Shown one piece after another: positions 1 through 8,133 of a stretch of DNA of 64,000 bases (the stretch's first letter is position 1; every line of letters begins with the position of its first letter). This DNA comes from an uncultured Clostridia bacterium (GTDB lineage: Bacteria > Bacillota > Clostridia > Christensenellales > Borkfalkiaceae): NCBI GenBank assembly GCA_947589085.1, contig CANPZD010000002.1, forward strand, positions 124,001 through 188,000, given 5' to 3'. The translations under genes and the position numbers were made by a program. Under the pieces are notes generated by a model. It was not told the origin of the DNA. It was given only the letters and a program-made list of their open reading frames with translations, and searched no databases.

Positions 1-1
1 C

Positions 2-3000
2 CAAGGCATCTCCGCAGACCAAACCCCCGTCGTCACCGCGCGCACGAGCGAAAAATTTCCCGCGATCGTGCCTTCGCCCGCAAATGCGACCTATACGGTG
101 CAATATTCCTCTTCGAACGAAGAGATCGCAGAGGTCGATGAGGCGGGGGAGATCTCGTTCTATCGGGCGGGATCCGTGCTCATTACGGCGACCGCGGCCG
201 ACGGCGCAGGAAATTCTTACAGCGTTTCGGTCAAGTACGACTGCACATACGGCTATTACGCCGGCTCGCTGTTTGCCCGAGAGAATTACCCCGTCGATTA
301 CGACAGCTTTGCGGGACGGGAGCTTGAGATCGGCCTTCAAAAGACTCCCGCCGGCTCCGATCGGGAGATCCTCTCGGCCGAGATCGACCGGACGGATCTG
401 ATTTCTTTCGATAAGACCGCGGAAAAATTCACGCTGAAAGCCGTCGGCGACGAAACGCCGCTCGGCCCCGTGAAAATTACGCTGCACGCGAAAAAATACA
501 GTGAAAAGAGCGGCGAGATCGAGGAATTCGATACCGACGTCTGCACGGTCACGATCACGCGGAACACGCAGGATATCTCCTTTGTCGAGCCGGACGGCGA
601 AAAGATCGCCGCGACGACGATCACGGCAGACAGCATCACTTTGACGGAAGAATTGTCGGGAGGGCGGCCTTCGAGCGGCCTCGGCGTGCTTGCCTCTCCC
701 GCAAACCGTACCGATACGCTTTCTTACGCGCTCGAACAGGGCGGCGAGATCGCGCGGCTGAACGGCAAAACGCTCGAGTTCTCCCGGACGGGCGAGGCGG
801 TCGTCGCGGTGACGGCGGGCGGCGGAACGGTCAAAGCGCGGCTCTTCGTCACCTATGTCAAAGAGGGCAAGACGGAAAAGATCATTCCGGCGGACGGCGA
901 ACGGCGCGCGTCTCTGAATTACGAAGACGGCGATAATTTCCAGACGGGCATTCTGCAATTTACGACGCCCGAGGGCTATACGGCGCACTGCGTTTCTTCC
1001 GACGATGAGATCGTGCGCGTCAAAAACGAGGACGGGATCCGTCTCGTCCCGGGGAAAGGCGGCTTTGCAACGATCACCGTCAACTTCGAACCGGACGGCG
1101 CCGCGCCCGCCGCGCTGCTCTCCGCACCGTCCTCCGTCGACATTCTTATCTATGTGGACCGTCGCGTGGCGCCCGCCAATCTCGGCTTCGACAAGGCGGA
1201 CGGCTATATGACGTCGCGCGAGGAGATCGGCTATGCCGTCGAACTCAACGTACCCGCAGATGCGATGGAGGGAAAAGAGATCTTTGTCTGCGGTGAAAAG
1301 AAAGAGTTTGCGCAGGAGAACGGAAAGCTTGTCGTGCGGATGAACGCGGCATTCGGAAGCAAGAGCGATCTGCTGCTCACTGTTTCCGTGAGATACGCCG
1401 AGCGTGTAAAAACGTACGACGCCGCAAAGGCTGGCGAACTGTGCAAGGCCGAATGCACCTTGCATTCGACGCACGGGGATCTTTCCGAGCGGTGCGCGCC
1501 AACGGTAACGTGCGAGGGCAAACCGCTGTCCGCCGCGGGCAATTCGCTTGTATTTACAAATATCGGCGACAAGATCGTGCTGAATATCGCCGTGACGGAT
1601 CCCGTCCCGCACGATTTCATCCTGTCCGAAGATAAGATTAAGTTCACGACGAAGAAAGAAAAAACGTATTTCTCGGTCGATGTGGCCATAACGGGGAACT
1701 CCGCTGCGGTGACGCTCACCGCGTTAGAGGGAACTTACGGCAAAGAGGAGGCCGATCTGCGGGTCGCGGGGCATTCCTTCGGGATCGTGTTCGATATCGG
1801 CGTGCTCGCCGATAAACTTACGGTAAAGTACGGCGGCGCCGAGCTGTCGCAGGGGCAGGCGTATTCCACGTTTCTTTCGTCGCTCGATCTCACCGTGCAG
1901 CTCTCCCGTCTTGACGGGAAACCGATCACGGAGGCGAGCAAGACGGCGCAATGTTTCTTCGGGGACGTCGCGCTTCCCGCCGGCAGGGGAGATGTTTTCT
2001 CCGTCACGATCGAACCGGGCGAAATCAAGACGCTCTCCGTCCAAAGCGGCGCGGCGGAATTTACCTGCACCATCGCAAAATACGAATTGAGCGGCCTGAA
2101 TTTCGAATTCTGTCTTGCATATTCGGATAACGGAAGAGACGTCACGGTCGGGCCGTTTTCCTTCGACGAAGAGCGGGTCGATGCGATCTTCCCGCAGGCG
2201 ATGCAGGGGAGCTTCGATCTGCGCGTCACGATTGCGGATCATGCGGAACGCTTCCTCGGCGGATTCGACGAAAAGAAAGCGGAAGCATTCTTCGCGCTGG
2301 ATCCGAAGGAAGGGTGGGATTATCGCTTCACCGTTTCGGGGTTGACTTCCGTATTCACCGTGACGCCGCCGCAGGCGCTTCTCGTCTTTGCGGGCGAGGA
2401 ACTTACCGTTCACGGCGGAGCGCAGTCTGTCACCCTCGCGCTTGAAAAGGCGGATCTTCAACGGGTCGAGTTCACAGGGTACGACAGCCGCGATCCCGAC
2501 GACGTGTATCCGGGGTATCAACAAGTGCGCGTGTTCGCCAAGCAAAGTTATTATCAGGGCGAAATTTTCGATTATTACCGCATTCCGCTCATTGCGGAGC
2601 GCAACACGGTCCAGCATACGCCGGCCGATCTCACTTCGCTCGTCTGGACGCTCACCCGCTATAACGACCGCGCCGGAACGCAGGAGGTCGTCGCCACGCA
2701 GCGGGGGACGAAACTCCTTTACGGCGGTCAGACGTACACCATAGAGGACGTAAACGGCTGCTCGACCTTGATGTTGGGCGAGACCGTCGTCGCCCGCGGC
2801 GGCAAATACGTTGCGGACGCAGTCCGCGTTCCGTGGGTGGACGTGTTTGCGGAAAACGGCTTTGCCGATATCTACTTCGGGAACATTGCCGGGCTGACCG
2901 AAAGCGACGTTCAGAACGATTACTTCGGCAATTTCGGCGAAAAGGCGGGTTGGCAGCTCACTCCGAGAGCGGCCGACGACGGCAGCCAAAGAACATTTGA

Positions 3001-4363
3001 GCCGTCCGAAAACGCCTATTCGTTCCTCCGCGTGGAAGCGAGCGACGGCGCAAAGGACAGTTCGGCGAGCGCGCACTTCAATTTCAATCTCCTCGAAGGC
3101 GGCGATCTCGTCAACGTGTTCGACGCCGCGGGTTATTACGCGAATCAGAAGATCGTGCTCCATACCGATCTTTACGGCCCGGGAGAGTTGGGCGAGAGCG
3201 GCAGCAAGAAAGACGAAGCCGAGCGGAAGGGACTGTTTTTGAATGTGGCCGAAGGCTTGGGCAAAACAACGATATACGGCAATGGCTGTCAGGTCAACCT
3301 GCAAGCAAAAAATGCCGCATTAAGCAAAGCCAGCGAAAGCGACGGCGTCACGATCGATCATGCGTATAATGCCATCATCAAGTGCTCGAATCCCGACGAC
3401 ACGATCAGCTCGCAATATCAGAAAATGGTTCTTAAAATGAGCTGTGCTTATTATTGCGGTTTGTCGTACTACTACAAATTCAATCCGACGGGCGGCGCGT
3501 TCTACACGAAGAATACTGTATTTTCCTATGTGCCCAAAGCTGCCATACAGCTATCTAACAACGAGACGATGTATGCCGAAAATATGGTAATTGTCGAGTG
3601 CGGCGCAGGAATCCTTGTAGACAACAGCAAAAAACACGATCCGCATATTTATTTCAGAGGCAAATTAGATATCCTCAATTATTCCAACCGAAGCGGACTT
3701 ATGAATCTGAATTCGTTGGTAGGCGCAATCTATGATTCGGTTTTGCCGAACATAAAAGATTATCTTGAATGGCATGAGAAAACTTTTATTGCCGACGGAA
3801 GATCGCCTACCGATCCGAATCTCGATAAGTTGTATGTCAATGTGCTGATGTTTGCCGTCGGAGATTTAAGCAGCAATCTGTATGTGTGGAAAGATAACGG
3901 TTACACAAAAGCGATCGGCACACCGTTGGAAAACGGCGCGAAACTTGTATATAAAGAACTTGCGTTTGGCGCCTATTTTGCTTTGACGTACGAAACGCTG
4001 GACGAAAACGGCAAACGTTTGGACAATGCAACCATAGACGTAGACAAACGCGTAAACGTAACCGTTACGGCAGATATCAATCAGCTGTTTACGGAGAAAC
4101 GATATATTCGTTTGCCGTGCGAGTATAAAAACGTAGGCGAAAAGAATTATGACCATATCAAGTGGCACATGCAGCAAGTGTATCGTGATCTTGAACTTCA
4201 AGGCTTGACCGAAGATCATATCACAAACCTTAGAAATTCGTTGAAAAACGCTTCATGGGGCGACGTCGGCGTAGACGATCAAGGCGAACCGTATGACCGC
4301 TCCGCGGATATTTCCGAGCTGCTGTCTGCCGCGATCTTGCCCGAAAAACGCGAATACGAATAA
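2..4363 (+). CDS. Giant Ig-like/beta-helix surface protein, 5' end outside window
   Basis: The reading frame is open from base 2 to the stop at 4363 (about 1450 codons), so the true start and any signal peptide lie upstream. The first two thirds are threonine/valine-rich beta-strand repeats; the opening portion (YTVQYSSSNEEIAEVDE, then FYRAGSVLITATA) fits bacterial Ig-like group 2 (Big2) domains of surface proteins. From about base 3230 the protein changes to short strands with Asn/Gly turns (KTTIYGNGCQVNLQAKN and following), which resembles a right-handed beta-helix such as is found in carbohydrate-active or adhesive proteins. No C-terminal membrane anchor or LPXTG motif is visible; it ends in SAAILPEKREYE. 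The last 1.1 kb is visibly more AT-rich than the first 3 kb. Function (adhesin or polysaccharide-binding) is inferred from architecture only. Confidence 0.75.
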   Translation, partial: QGISADQTPVVTARTSEKFPAIVPSPANATYTVQYSSSNEEIAEVDEAGEISFYRAGSVLITATAADGAGNSYSVSVKYDCTYGYYAGSLFARENYPVDYDSFAGRELEIGLQKTPAGSDREILSAEIDRTDLISFDKTAEKFTLKAVGDETPLGPVKITLHAKKYSEKSGEIEEFDTDVCTVTITRNTQDISFVEPDGEKIAATTITADSITLTEELSGGRPSSGLGVLASPANRTDTLSYALEQGGEIARLNGKTLEFSRTGEAVVAVTAGGGTVKARLFVTYVKEGKTEKIIPADGERRASLNYEDGDNFQTGILQFTTPEGYTAHCVSSDDEIVRVKNEDGIRLVPGKGGFATITVNFEPDGAAPAALLSAPSSVDILIYVDRRVAPANLGFDKADGYMTSREEIGYAVELNVPADAMEGKEIFVCGEKKEFAQENGKLVVRMNAAFGSKSDLLLTVSVRYAERVKTYDAAKAGELCKAECTLHSTHGDLSERCAPTVTCEGKPLSAAGNSLVFTNIGDKIVLNIAVTDPVPHDFILSEDKIKFTTKKEKTYFSVDVAITGNSAAVTLTALEGTYGKEEADLRVAGHSFGIVFDIGVLADKLTVKYGGAELSQGQAYSTFLSSLDLTVQLSRLDGKPITEASKTAQCFFGDVALPAGRGDVFSVTIEPGEIKTLSVQSGAAEFTCTIAKYELSGLNFEFCLAYSDNGRDVTVGPFSFDEERVDAIFPQAMQGSFDLRVTIADHAERFLGGFDEKKAEAFFALDPKEGWDYRFTVSGLTSVFTVTPPQALLVFAGEELTVHGGAQSVTLALEKADLQRVEFTGYDSRDPDDVYPGYQQVRVFAKQSYYQGEIFDYYRIPLIAERNTVQHTPADLTSLVWTLTRYNDRAGTQEVVATQRGTKLLYGGQTYTIEDVNGCSTLMLGETVVARGGKYVADAVRVPWVDVFAENGFADIYFGNIAGLTESDVQNDYFGNFGEKAGWQLTPRAADDGSQRTFEPSENAYSFLRVEASDGAKDSSASAHFNFNLLEGGDLVNVFDAAGYYANQKIVLHTDLYGPGELGESGSKKDEAERKGLFLNVAEGLGKTTIYGNGCQVNLQAKNAALSKASESDGVTIDHAYNAIIKCSNPDDTISSQYQKMVLKMSCAYYCGLSYYYKFNPTGGAFYTKNTVFSYVPKAAIQLSNNETMYAENMVIVECGAGILVDNSKKHDPHIYFRGKLDILNYSNRSGLMNLNSLVGAIYDSVLPNIKDYLEWHEKTFIADGRSPTDPNLDKLYVNVLMFAVGDLSSNLYVWKDNGYTKAIGTPLENGAKLVYKELAFGAYFALTYETLDENGKRLDNATIDVDKRVNVTVTADINQLFTEKRYIRLPCEYKNVGEKNYDHIKWHMQQVYRDLELQGLTEDHITNLRNSLKNASWGDVGVDDQGEPYDRSADISELLSAAILPEKREYE

Positions 4364-4377
4364 TCCCATCGCAACAG

Positions 4378-4409
4378 GCTCTGCCCGCAAGGGCAGGGCT
4401 TTTTTTTTC
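4378..4409 (+). terminator. Rho-independent terminator of the giant surface protein gene
   Basis: A stem GCTCTGCCC/GGGCAGGGC (one G-U pair) closes a GCAA loop and is followed by nine T residues, 15 bases after the stop codon. Confidence 0.85.
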
Positions 4410-4467
4410 GATCGGCATGATCGGCGCGTTGGGCGCCGCGGATCGTTTCGGAAGCAAAGCAGAACGC

Positions 4468-4496
4468 TTGACACGGCGCGGGTTTTTATGTATAAT
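4468..4496 (+). promoter_or_regulatory. Sigma-A type promoter for the CXXC-tail/polyferredoxin operon
   Basis: TTGACA at 4468-4473 and TATAAT at 4491-4496 are both perfect consensus hexamers with a 17-bp spacer. The predicted start is near 4503, about 12 bases before the ATG at 4515, so the leader is very short and mostly ribosome-binding site. Confidence 0.85.
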
Positions 4497-4514
4497 CAAG
4501 GGGAAGGAGTTTGT

Positions 4515-5348
4515 ATGCGCAAAGACTTTACACGCAACATACGGATCGGATACGGGATCTTTCTCAGCGTCCTTACGGGATTGGTAGGGCTGCTCTTTCT
4601 TCTCGGGGCGGCGGATATTTACAATACCGGAAAGGGCGCGGCGGAAATGTACAGCCGGGAGATCGTCGGCGAGCATCTCAAATCGCTCCTTGTACCCGCA
4701 TGCGTTTGGCTCGTGGCCGTGATCGGCGCCTTTTTGATCGGCCTGCAAGCTCCTGCCCGCGAAGCGCGCCCGAAGCAGTCTGCGGGAGCGGTTCTGGATC
4801 GGCTTCGCAGGCGCATTCCCGCGGGAACGAGCGAAGAATTCCTCGCGGAACGTTCGCGGCTGAAACGCTACGATGCGATCCGTACGGCCGTTTGGATGGG
4901 CTGCGCGTTGGTATGTCTGGTCGCAGCCGTCATGAGCGCGGTCTATATTTTCGACGCGGCGCATTTCACGGCCGCAGATCAGGCGGGCGGCCCCAACGGG
5001 GAAGTGGTCGCAATGCTGAAACACGTTCTTCCGTGGGTCGGCGCGGCGTTTCTCGTTTGTATCTGCGCAGTGATCTTTGAAACGGCGCTTGCGCCGCGCA
5101 TGCTTGCGAGCGTAAAAACATTGCTCGTGCTCGGCAAGGGCGCTCCCGCGGAACCGCCGTGCGCGTTCCTGCGTGCAAAAAACGCGGCCGCAGGATTTTT
5201 CGTCGCGAAGGGGACCGTGATCGCCTTGCGCGTGTCGATCGCCGTCGCGGCGGTCGTTCTGATCGCGCTCGGGATCGCGAACGGGGGAGCGGGCGACGTG
5301 CTAAAAAAAGCCGTCATGATCTGTACCGAGTGTATCGGCCTCGGTTGA
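4515..5348 (+). CDS. Multi-pass membrane protein with C-terminal CD1871A-like CXXC tail
   Basis: A 277-aa protein; the ATG at 4515 is chosen because GGAAGGAG lies 6-13 bases upstream, and an earlier in-frame Met at 4293 would lie inside the preceding gene. I count five hydrophobic segments (around residues 8-30, 56-78, 116-139, 172-194 and 238-258). The last 40 residues, a membrane segment followed by VMICTECIGLG with Cys270 and Cys273, closely resemble the free-standing CD1871A family of about 40-aa CXXC proteins found next to 4Fe-4S and TlpA genes in clostridia. Here the tail is fused to a larger membrane protein. The next gene, 49 bases downstream with no terminator between, is a polyferredoxin/thioredoxin fusion, so the pair probably moves electrons to an extracytoplasmic thiol. 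The N-terminal 230 residues match nothing I recognise. Confidence 0.7.
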   Translation: MRKDFTRNIRIGYGIFLSVLTGLVGLLFLLGAADIYNTGKGAAEMYSREIVGEHLKSLLVPACVWLVAVIGAFLIGLQAPAREARPKQSAGAVLDRLRRRIPAGTSEEFLAERSRLKRYDAIRTAVWMGCALVCLVAAVMSAVYIFDAAHFTAADQAGGPNGEVVAMLKHVLPWVGAAFLVCICAVIFETALAPRMLASVKTLLVLGKGAPAEPPCAFLRAKNAAAGFFVAKGTVIALRVSIAVAAVVLIALGIANGGAGDVLKKAVMICTECIGLG

Positions 5349-5397
5349 TCGCAAGAAGATCGGAACAAAGCCGGAATTTTTCAAAGGAGGACATACG

Positions 5398-7548
5398 ATG
5401 CAGACAGGCGACCTGATCATTGTATCCGTACTTACGAGTCTCGTATGCGCGCTCATCACGGCGTGCTGGCTGCTCTGCGCCCGCATGGTGCGCGGCAATA
5501 CGAACGTCCCCCGCGAAAAAGGTCTGCGAGCATGGTGGAATCGCTATAAACCGAGCAAACGACGGCTGATACAGGTGTATGCAGCGCTCCTGTGCAATGC
5601 GAATCTCCGCGGATTTGCTGCGGGGACCATTTATTCCGGCAACACGAAATATCTCTGTACGCCCGGGCTGAATTGCTATTCCTGCCCCGGCGCAACGGGC
5701 GCGTGTCCACTCGGATCGTTGCAGAACGCGCTTGCCTCTTCCGAAACGCGCGCTCCCTATTATGTGATCGGCATTCTCATGCTGTACGGACTCATCCTCG
5801 GACGAACGATCTGCGGATTTCTCTGCCCGTTCGGCCTCGGACAGGATCTTGTCTATAAGATCAAGACGCCGAAACTCAAGAAGAGCAAGATTACGCGCGT
5901 TTGTTCCTATCTGAAATATGTGATCCTTGCGGTGTTCGTGATCGCACTGCCCCTGATGTATGCGGGCGTGATGAAGATCCCCGCTTTCTGCAAATACATC
6001 TGTCCGGCCGGAACGCTGGGCGGCGCGGTGGGGCTGCTTGTCAATCCGCGCAACGCCGACCTCTTCGGGATGCTGCACGGCCTGTTTACATGGAAATTCA
6101 TCGTGCTTGCGGTCGTCTTTGTCGCGTGCATCTTCATCTATCGCTTTTTCTGCCGCTTTTTGTGCCCGCTGGGCGCTCTGTACGGCCTGTTCAACAGGAT
6201 CGCGCTTCTCGGCGTAAAGCTGGATCGCAATAAATGTACGGAATGCGGCCTGTGCCTTTCCCGCTGCAAGCTGGATATCAAACACGTGGGAGATCACGAA
6301 TGTATCCAGTGCGGCGAATGTATCGACGTATGTCCCGCCAAGGCGATCAGCTGGAAAGGCTCCCGGCTCTTTGTACATGCAAGCGCGGTCGAAGCGCCCG
6401 TCCCCGCGGAAAAGCCGCTCGGCGCGCTGCTCTCCGCGGCAGAATCGCCGTTTCAGTCCGTTGCGGCCGAATCGCCCGCTGCGTCGGTTTCCGCACCCCA
6501 TATGGAAGAAACGGCGCAAAAGACCGAGCGGAAAACGCGCACACGGGGCAGGAAAAAGCGTTCCGGAAAATTTTGGGCGCAGGCGGCGGCATGGGCGGCG
6601 GCTCTGGCGCTTCTTGCGGGCGCGCTCATTTACTATAATCTGATCGCCGCGCCGTCCGCTCCCGTGATCGGGACGGAATATACCTTTACGGTCAACCGTT
6701 TGAGCGGAACCCCGGGCACGGTTGCTTTTTCCATTTCCGAAGAGGGAGAACCCGTCTCCGGGCCGGCCGACGTGCAGGCGGGCGACGGCAGCGCGCAGGC
6801 GCCCTACGTCCTTGCGGAACTCTCCGGATCGTACGAAGTGGAGATCCCCGCGGACGCGTCCGGCGCGTCGGCGGACGTATATTTCTTATATACCGCCTCG
6901 GAGGACGCAACGTATACGATCCTCTCGGACGACGACGAACTCAAATTCGATCTGTTCTATCAAAGCGCGGAGGGGCATACGACCGTGGCGGCGATCTCGG
7001 GCAAAGAACAGCGAATTTTCGAACTTGCCGCAAGGCCGGAAAATCTGCCCGCCTACGGAAACGGCGTCGGCGAACTGTGCTATGATTTTTCCCTTCCCGC
7101 TTACGGGGATCGCGGCACGTTCCGCCTTTCCGCGCACCGCGGAAAGATCGTGCTGATCAACTTCTGGTATACGACGTGCGGTCCCTGCGTGGAAGAAATG
7201 CCCATTTTCGACGATCTGGCCGAACGGTATGCCGATGTTCTGGATGTGGTTGCCATTCACAGTTCGAATATCACCGCGAATCCCGCGACGACCGAAGGCG
7301 TGCAGAAATGGCTGGATTCGACGACGTTCATCGGAAAAACGCGGATCTGGTCCCAGTCGCGGATCACGTTCGCGCAGGACTACGGCGTTCGGCTGGACAG
7401 CAAGACGTATCTTCTGCTCGGCGGAAAGGGACCCTATCCCATGACCCTCGTCGTGGATCCGGACGGAGTGATCGCGTACGTGAAGCAAGGCTCGATCACG
7501 GCGCAGGGGTTGGAGAGCGAAATTCAAAGCATTCTGGCGCGGAAATAA
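5398..7548 (+). CDS. NapH-type membrane polyferredoxin fused to TlpA-like thioredoxin
   Basis: A 716-aa protein with AAAGGAGG 7 bases before its ATG. Residues 1-270 are a NapH/YccM-type membrane domain with several helices and conserved Cys-Pro pairs (CPGATGACPLG near 96-106, CGFLCPFG near 139-146, CKYICPAG near 198-205, CRFLCPLG near 252-259). Two ferredoxin-type [4Fe-4S] motifs follow: Cys280/283/286/290 and Cys302/305/308/312. A Pro/Ala/Glu linker and a basic stretch lead to another membrane helix (about 393-413), a beta-rich module, and a C-terminal TlpA/redoxin domain with a CGPC active site at 594-597. The layout places the iron-sulfur domain in the cytoplasm and the thioredoxin outside, a plausible single-chain conduit for reducing power across the membrane. 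In clostridia these parts are usually separate adjacent genes. The electron donor and the reduced target are unknown. Confidence 0.85.
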   Translation: MQTGDLIIVSVLTSLVCALITACWLLCARMVRGNTNVPREKGLRAWWNRYKPSKRRLIQVYAALLCNANLRGFAAGTIYSGNTKYLCTPGLNCYSCPGATGACPLGSLQNALASSETRAPYYVIGILMLYGLILGRTICGFLCPFGLGQDLVYKIKTPKLKKSKITRVCSYLKYVILAVFVIALPLMYAGVMKIPAFCKYICPAGTLGGAVGLLVNPRNADLFGMLHGLFTWKFIVLAVVFVACIFIYRFFCRFLCPLGALYGLFNRIALLGVKLDRNKCTECGLCLSRCKLDIKHVGDHECIQCGECIDVCPAKAISWKGSRLFVHASAVEAPVPAEKPLGALLSAAESPFQSVAAESPAASVSAPHMEETAQKTERKTRTRGRKKRSGKFWAQAAAWAAALALLAGALIYYNLIAAPSAPVIGTEYTFTVNRLSGTPGTVAFSISEEGEPVSGPADVQAGDGSAQAPYVLAELSGSYEVEIPADASGASADVYFLYTASEDATYTILSDDDELKFDLFYQSAEGHTTVAAISGKEQRIFELAARPENLPAYGNGVGELCYDFSLPAYGDRGTFRLSAHRGKIVLINFWYTTCGPCVEEMPIFDDLAERYADVLDVVAIHSSNITANPATTEGVQKWLDSTTFIGKTRIWSQSRITFAQDYGVRLDSKTYLLLGGKGPYPMTLVVDPDGVIAYVKQGSITAQGLESEIQSILARK

Positions 7549-7566
7549 CTCGCGCGGATCGAAAGA

Positions 7567-7596
7567 AGAACGGCAGCGCGCCGTTCTTTTTTTTTG
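7567..7596 (+). terminator. Terminator after the redox operon
   Basis: An 8-bp stem AGAACGGC/GCCGTTCT with a 5-base loop is followed by about nine T residues, 18 bases after the stop of the fusion protein. Confidence 0.85.
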
Positions 7597-7644
7597 CAAC
7601 TTGGGTTTCGACAGCAGTTGCCAAAAAAAGTCAAAGGATTTCCG

Positions 7645-7662
7645 TATGTGCATTTACACATA
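7645..7662 (+). promoter_or_regulatory. Inverted repeat upstream of ArsR-family gene
   Basis: TATGTG-6 bases-CACATA lies 35 bases before the chosen start of the ArsR gene. It is a reasonable autoregulatory operator, but no convincing -35/-10 pair can be placed around it. Confidence 0.4.
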
Positions 7663-7696
7663 TGCTATCATGCAGAAAAACGGTGAGGCGCAGCAT

Positions 7697-8032
7697 ATGG
7701 AAACGCTTTTGTTGGACAGACGCACGCAGGGATTGATCGAGGGATATGTGCCCGAAGGGGAACTTCTCATGTCGCTCGTACGGTTTTTTTCGATTTTCGC
7801 CGACAGCACGCGGCTGAAAATTCTTTCCGCGCTTGCGATCTCCGAAATGTGCGTGACGGATATTTCGCGCGTTTTGGGGATCAATCAGACGACGGTCTCC
7901 CACCAGCTCCGCTTTTTGAAGGACGCGGGCATGGTATGCACGGATCGCCATGGGAAGATCATTTTCTATTCTCTCTACAATGAGATCGTCAACGACGTTT
8001 TGCTGAAAGGCGTGGAATTTTTGGGATACTGA
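7697..8032 (+). CDS. ArsR/SmtB-family transcriptional regulator
   Basis: A 111-aa winged-helix protein from the Met at 7697 (GGTGAGG about 8 bases upstream); an in-frame Met at 7670 would add 9 residues. The core LRFFSIFADSTRLKILSAL, the ISEMCVTDIS segment and the recognition helix around NQTTVSHQLRFLKDAGMV are typical of ArsR/SmtB. The EMCVTD segment corresponds to the ELCVCD metal-binding helix of SmtB/CadC but keeps only one Cys, and the C-terminal helix lacks the Asp-X-His...His zinc site, so the effector is unclear. It sits alone between two terminators, downstream of the redox operon, and could sense a redox or metal signal for it (inference). Confidence 0.85.
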   Translation: METLLLDRRTQGLIEGYVPEGELLMSLVRFFSIFADSTRLKILSALAISEMCVTDISRVLGINQTTVSHQLRFLKDAGMVCTDRHGKIIFYSLYNEIVNDVLLKGVEFLGY

Positions 8033-8056
8033 ATCTTTGCGGCATCTTCGGGCGGA

Positions 8057-8087
8057 AAACCTCTTTGCAATGCGGAGAGGTTTTTTA
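8057..8087 (+). terminator. Terminator of the ArsR-family gene
   Basis: An 8-bp stem AAACCTCT/AGAGGTTT with an 11-base loop runs into a T tract about 25 bases after the stop codon. Confidence 0.75.
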
Positions 8088-8098
8088 TTGCGTTTTTC

Positions 8099-8127
8099 TT
8101 GAAAAAAACGCCGCGTTTGTGTATAAT
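8099..8127 (+). promoter_or_regulatory. uvrC promoter, predicting a leaderless transcript
   Basis: TTGAAA at 8099-8104 and TATAAT at 8122-8127 have a 17-bp spacer. The ATG of uvrC begins 7 bases after the -10 element, where transcription would normally start, and no Shine-Dalgarno sequence fits between. Confidence 0.75.
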
Positions 8128-8133
8128 AGAGAT

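Noticed and set aside
1724..3304. Minus-strand open frame of 526 codons within the giant surface protein
   Set aside because: Arg/Ala-rich shadow frame; the plus strand is open throughout and has coherent Ig-like repeats.
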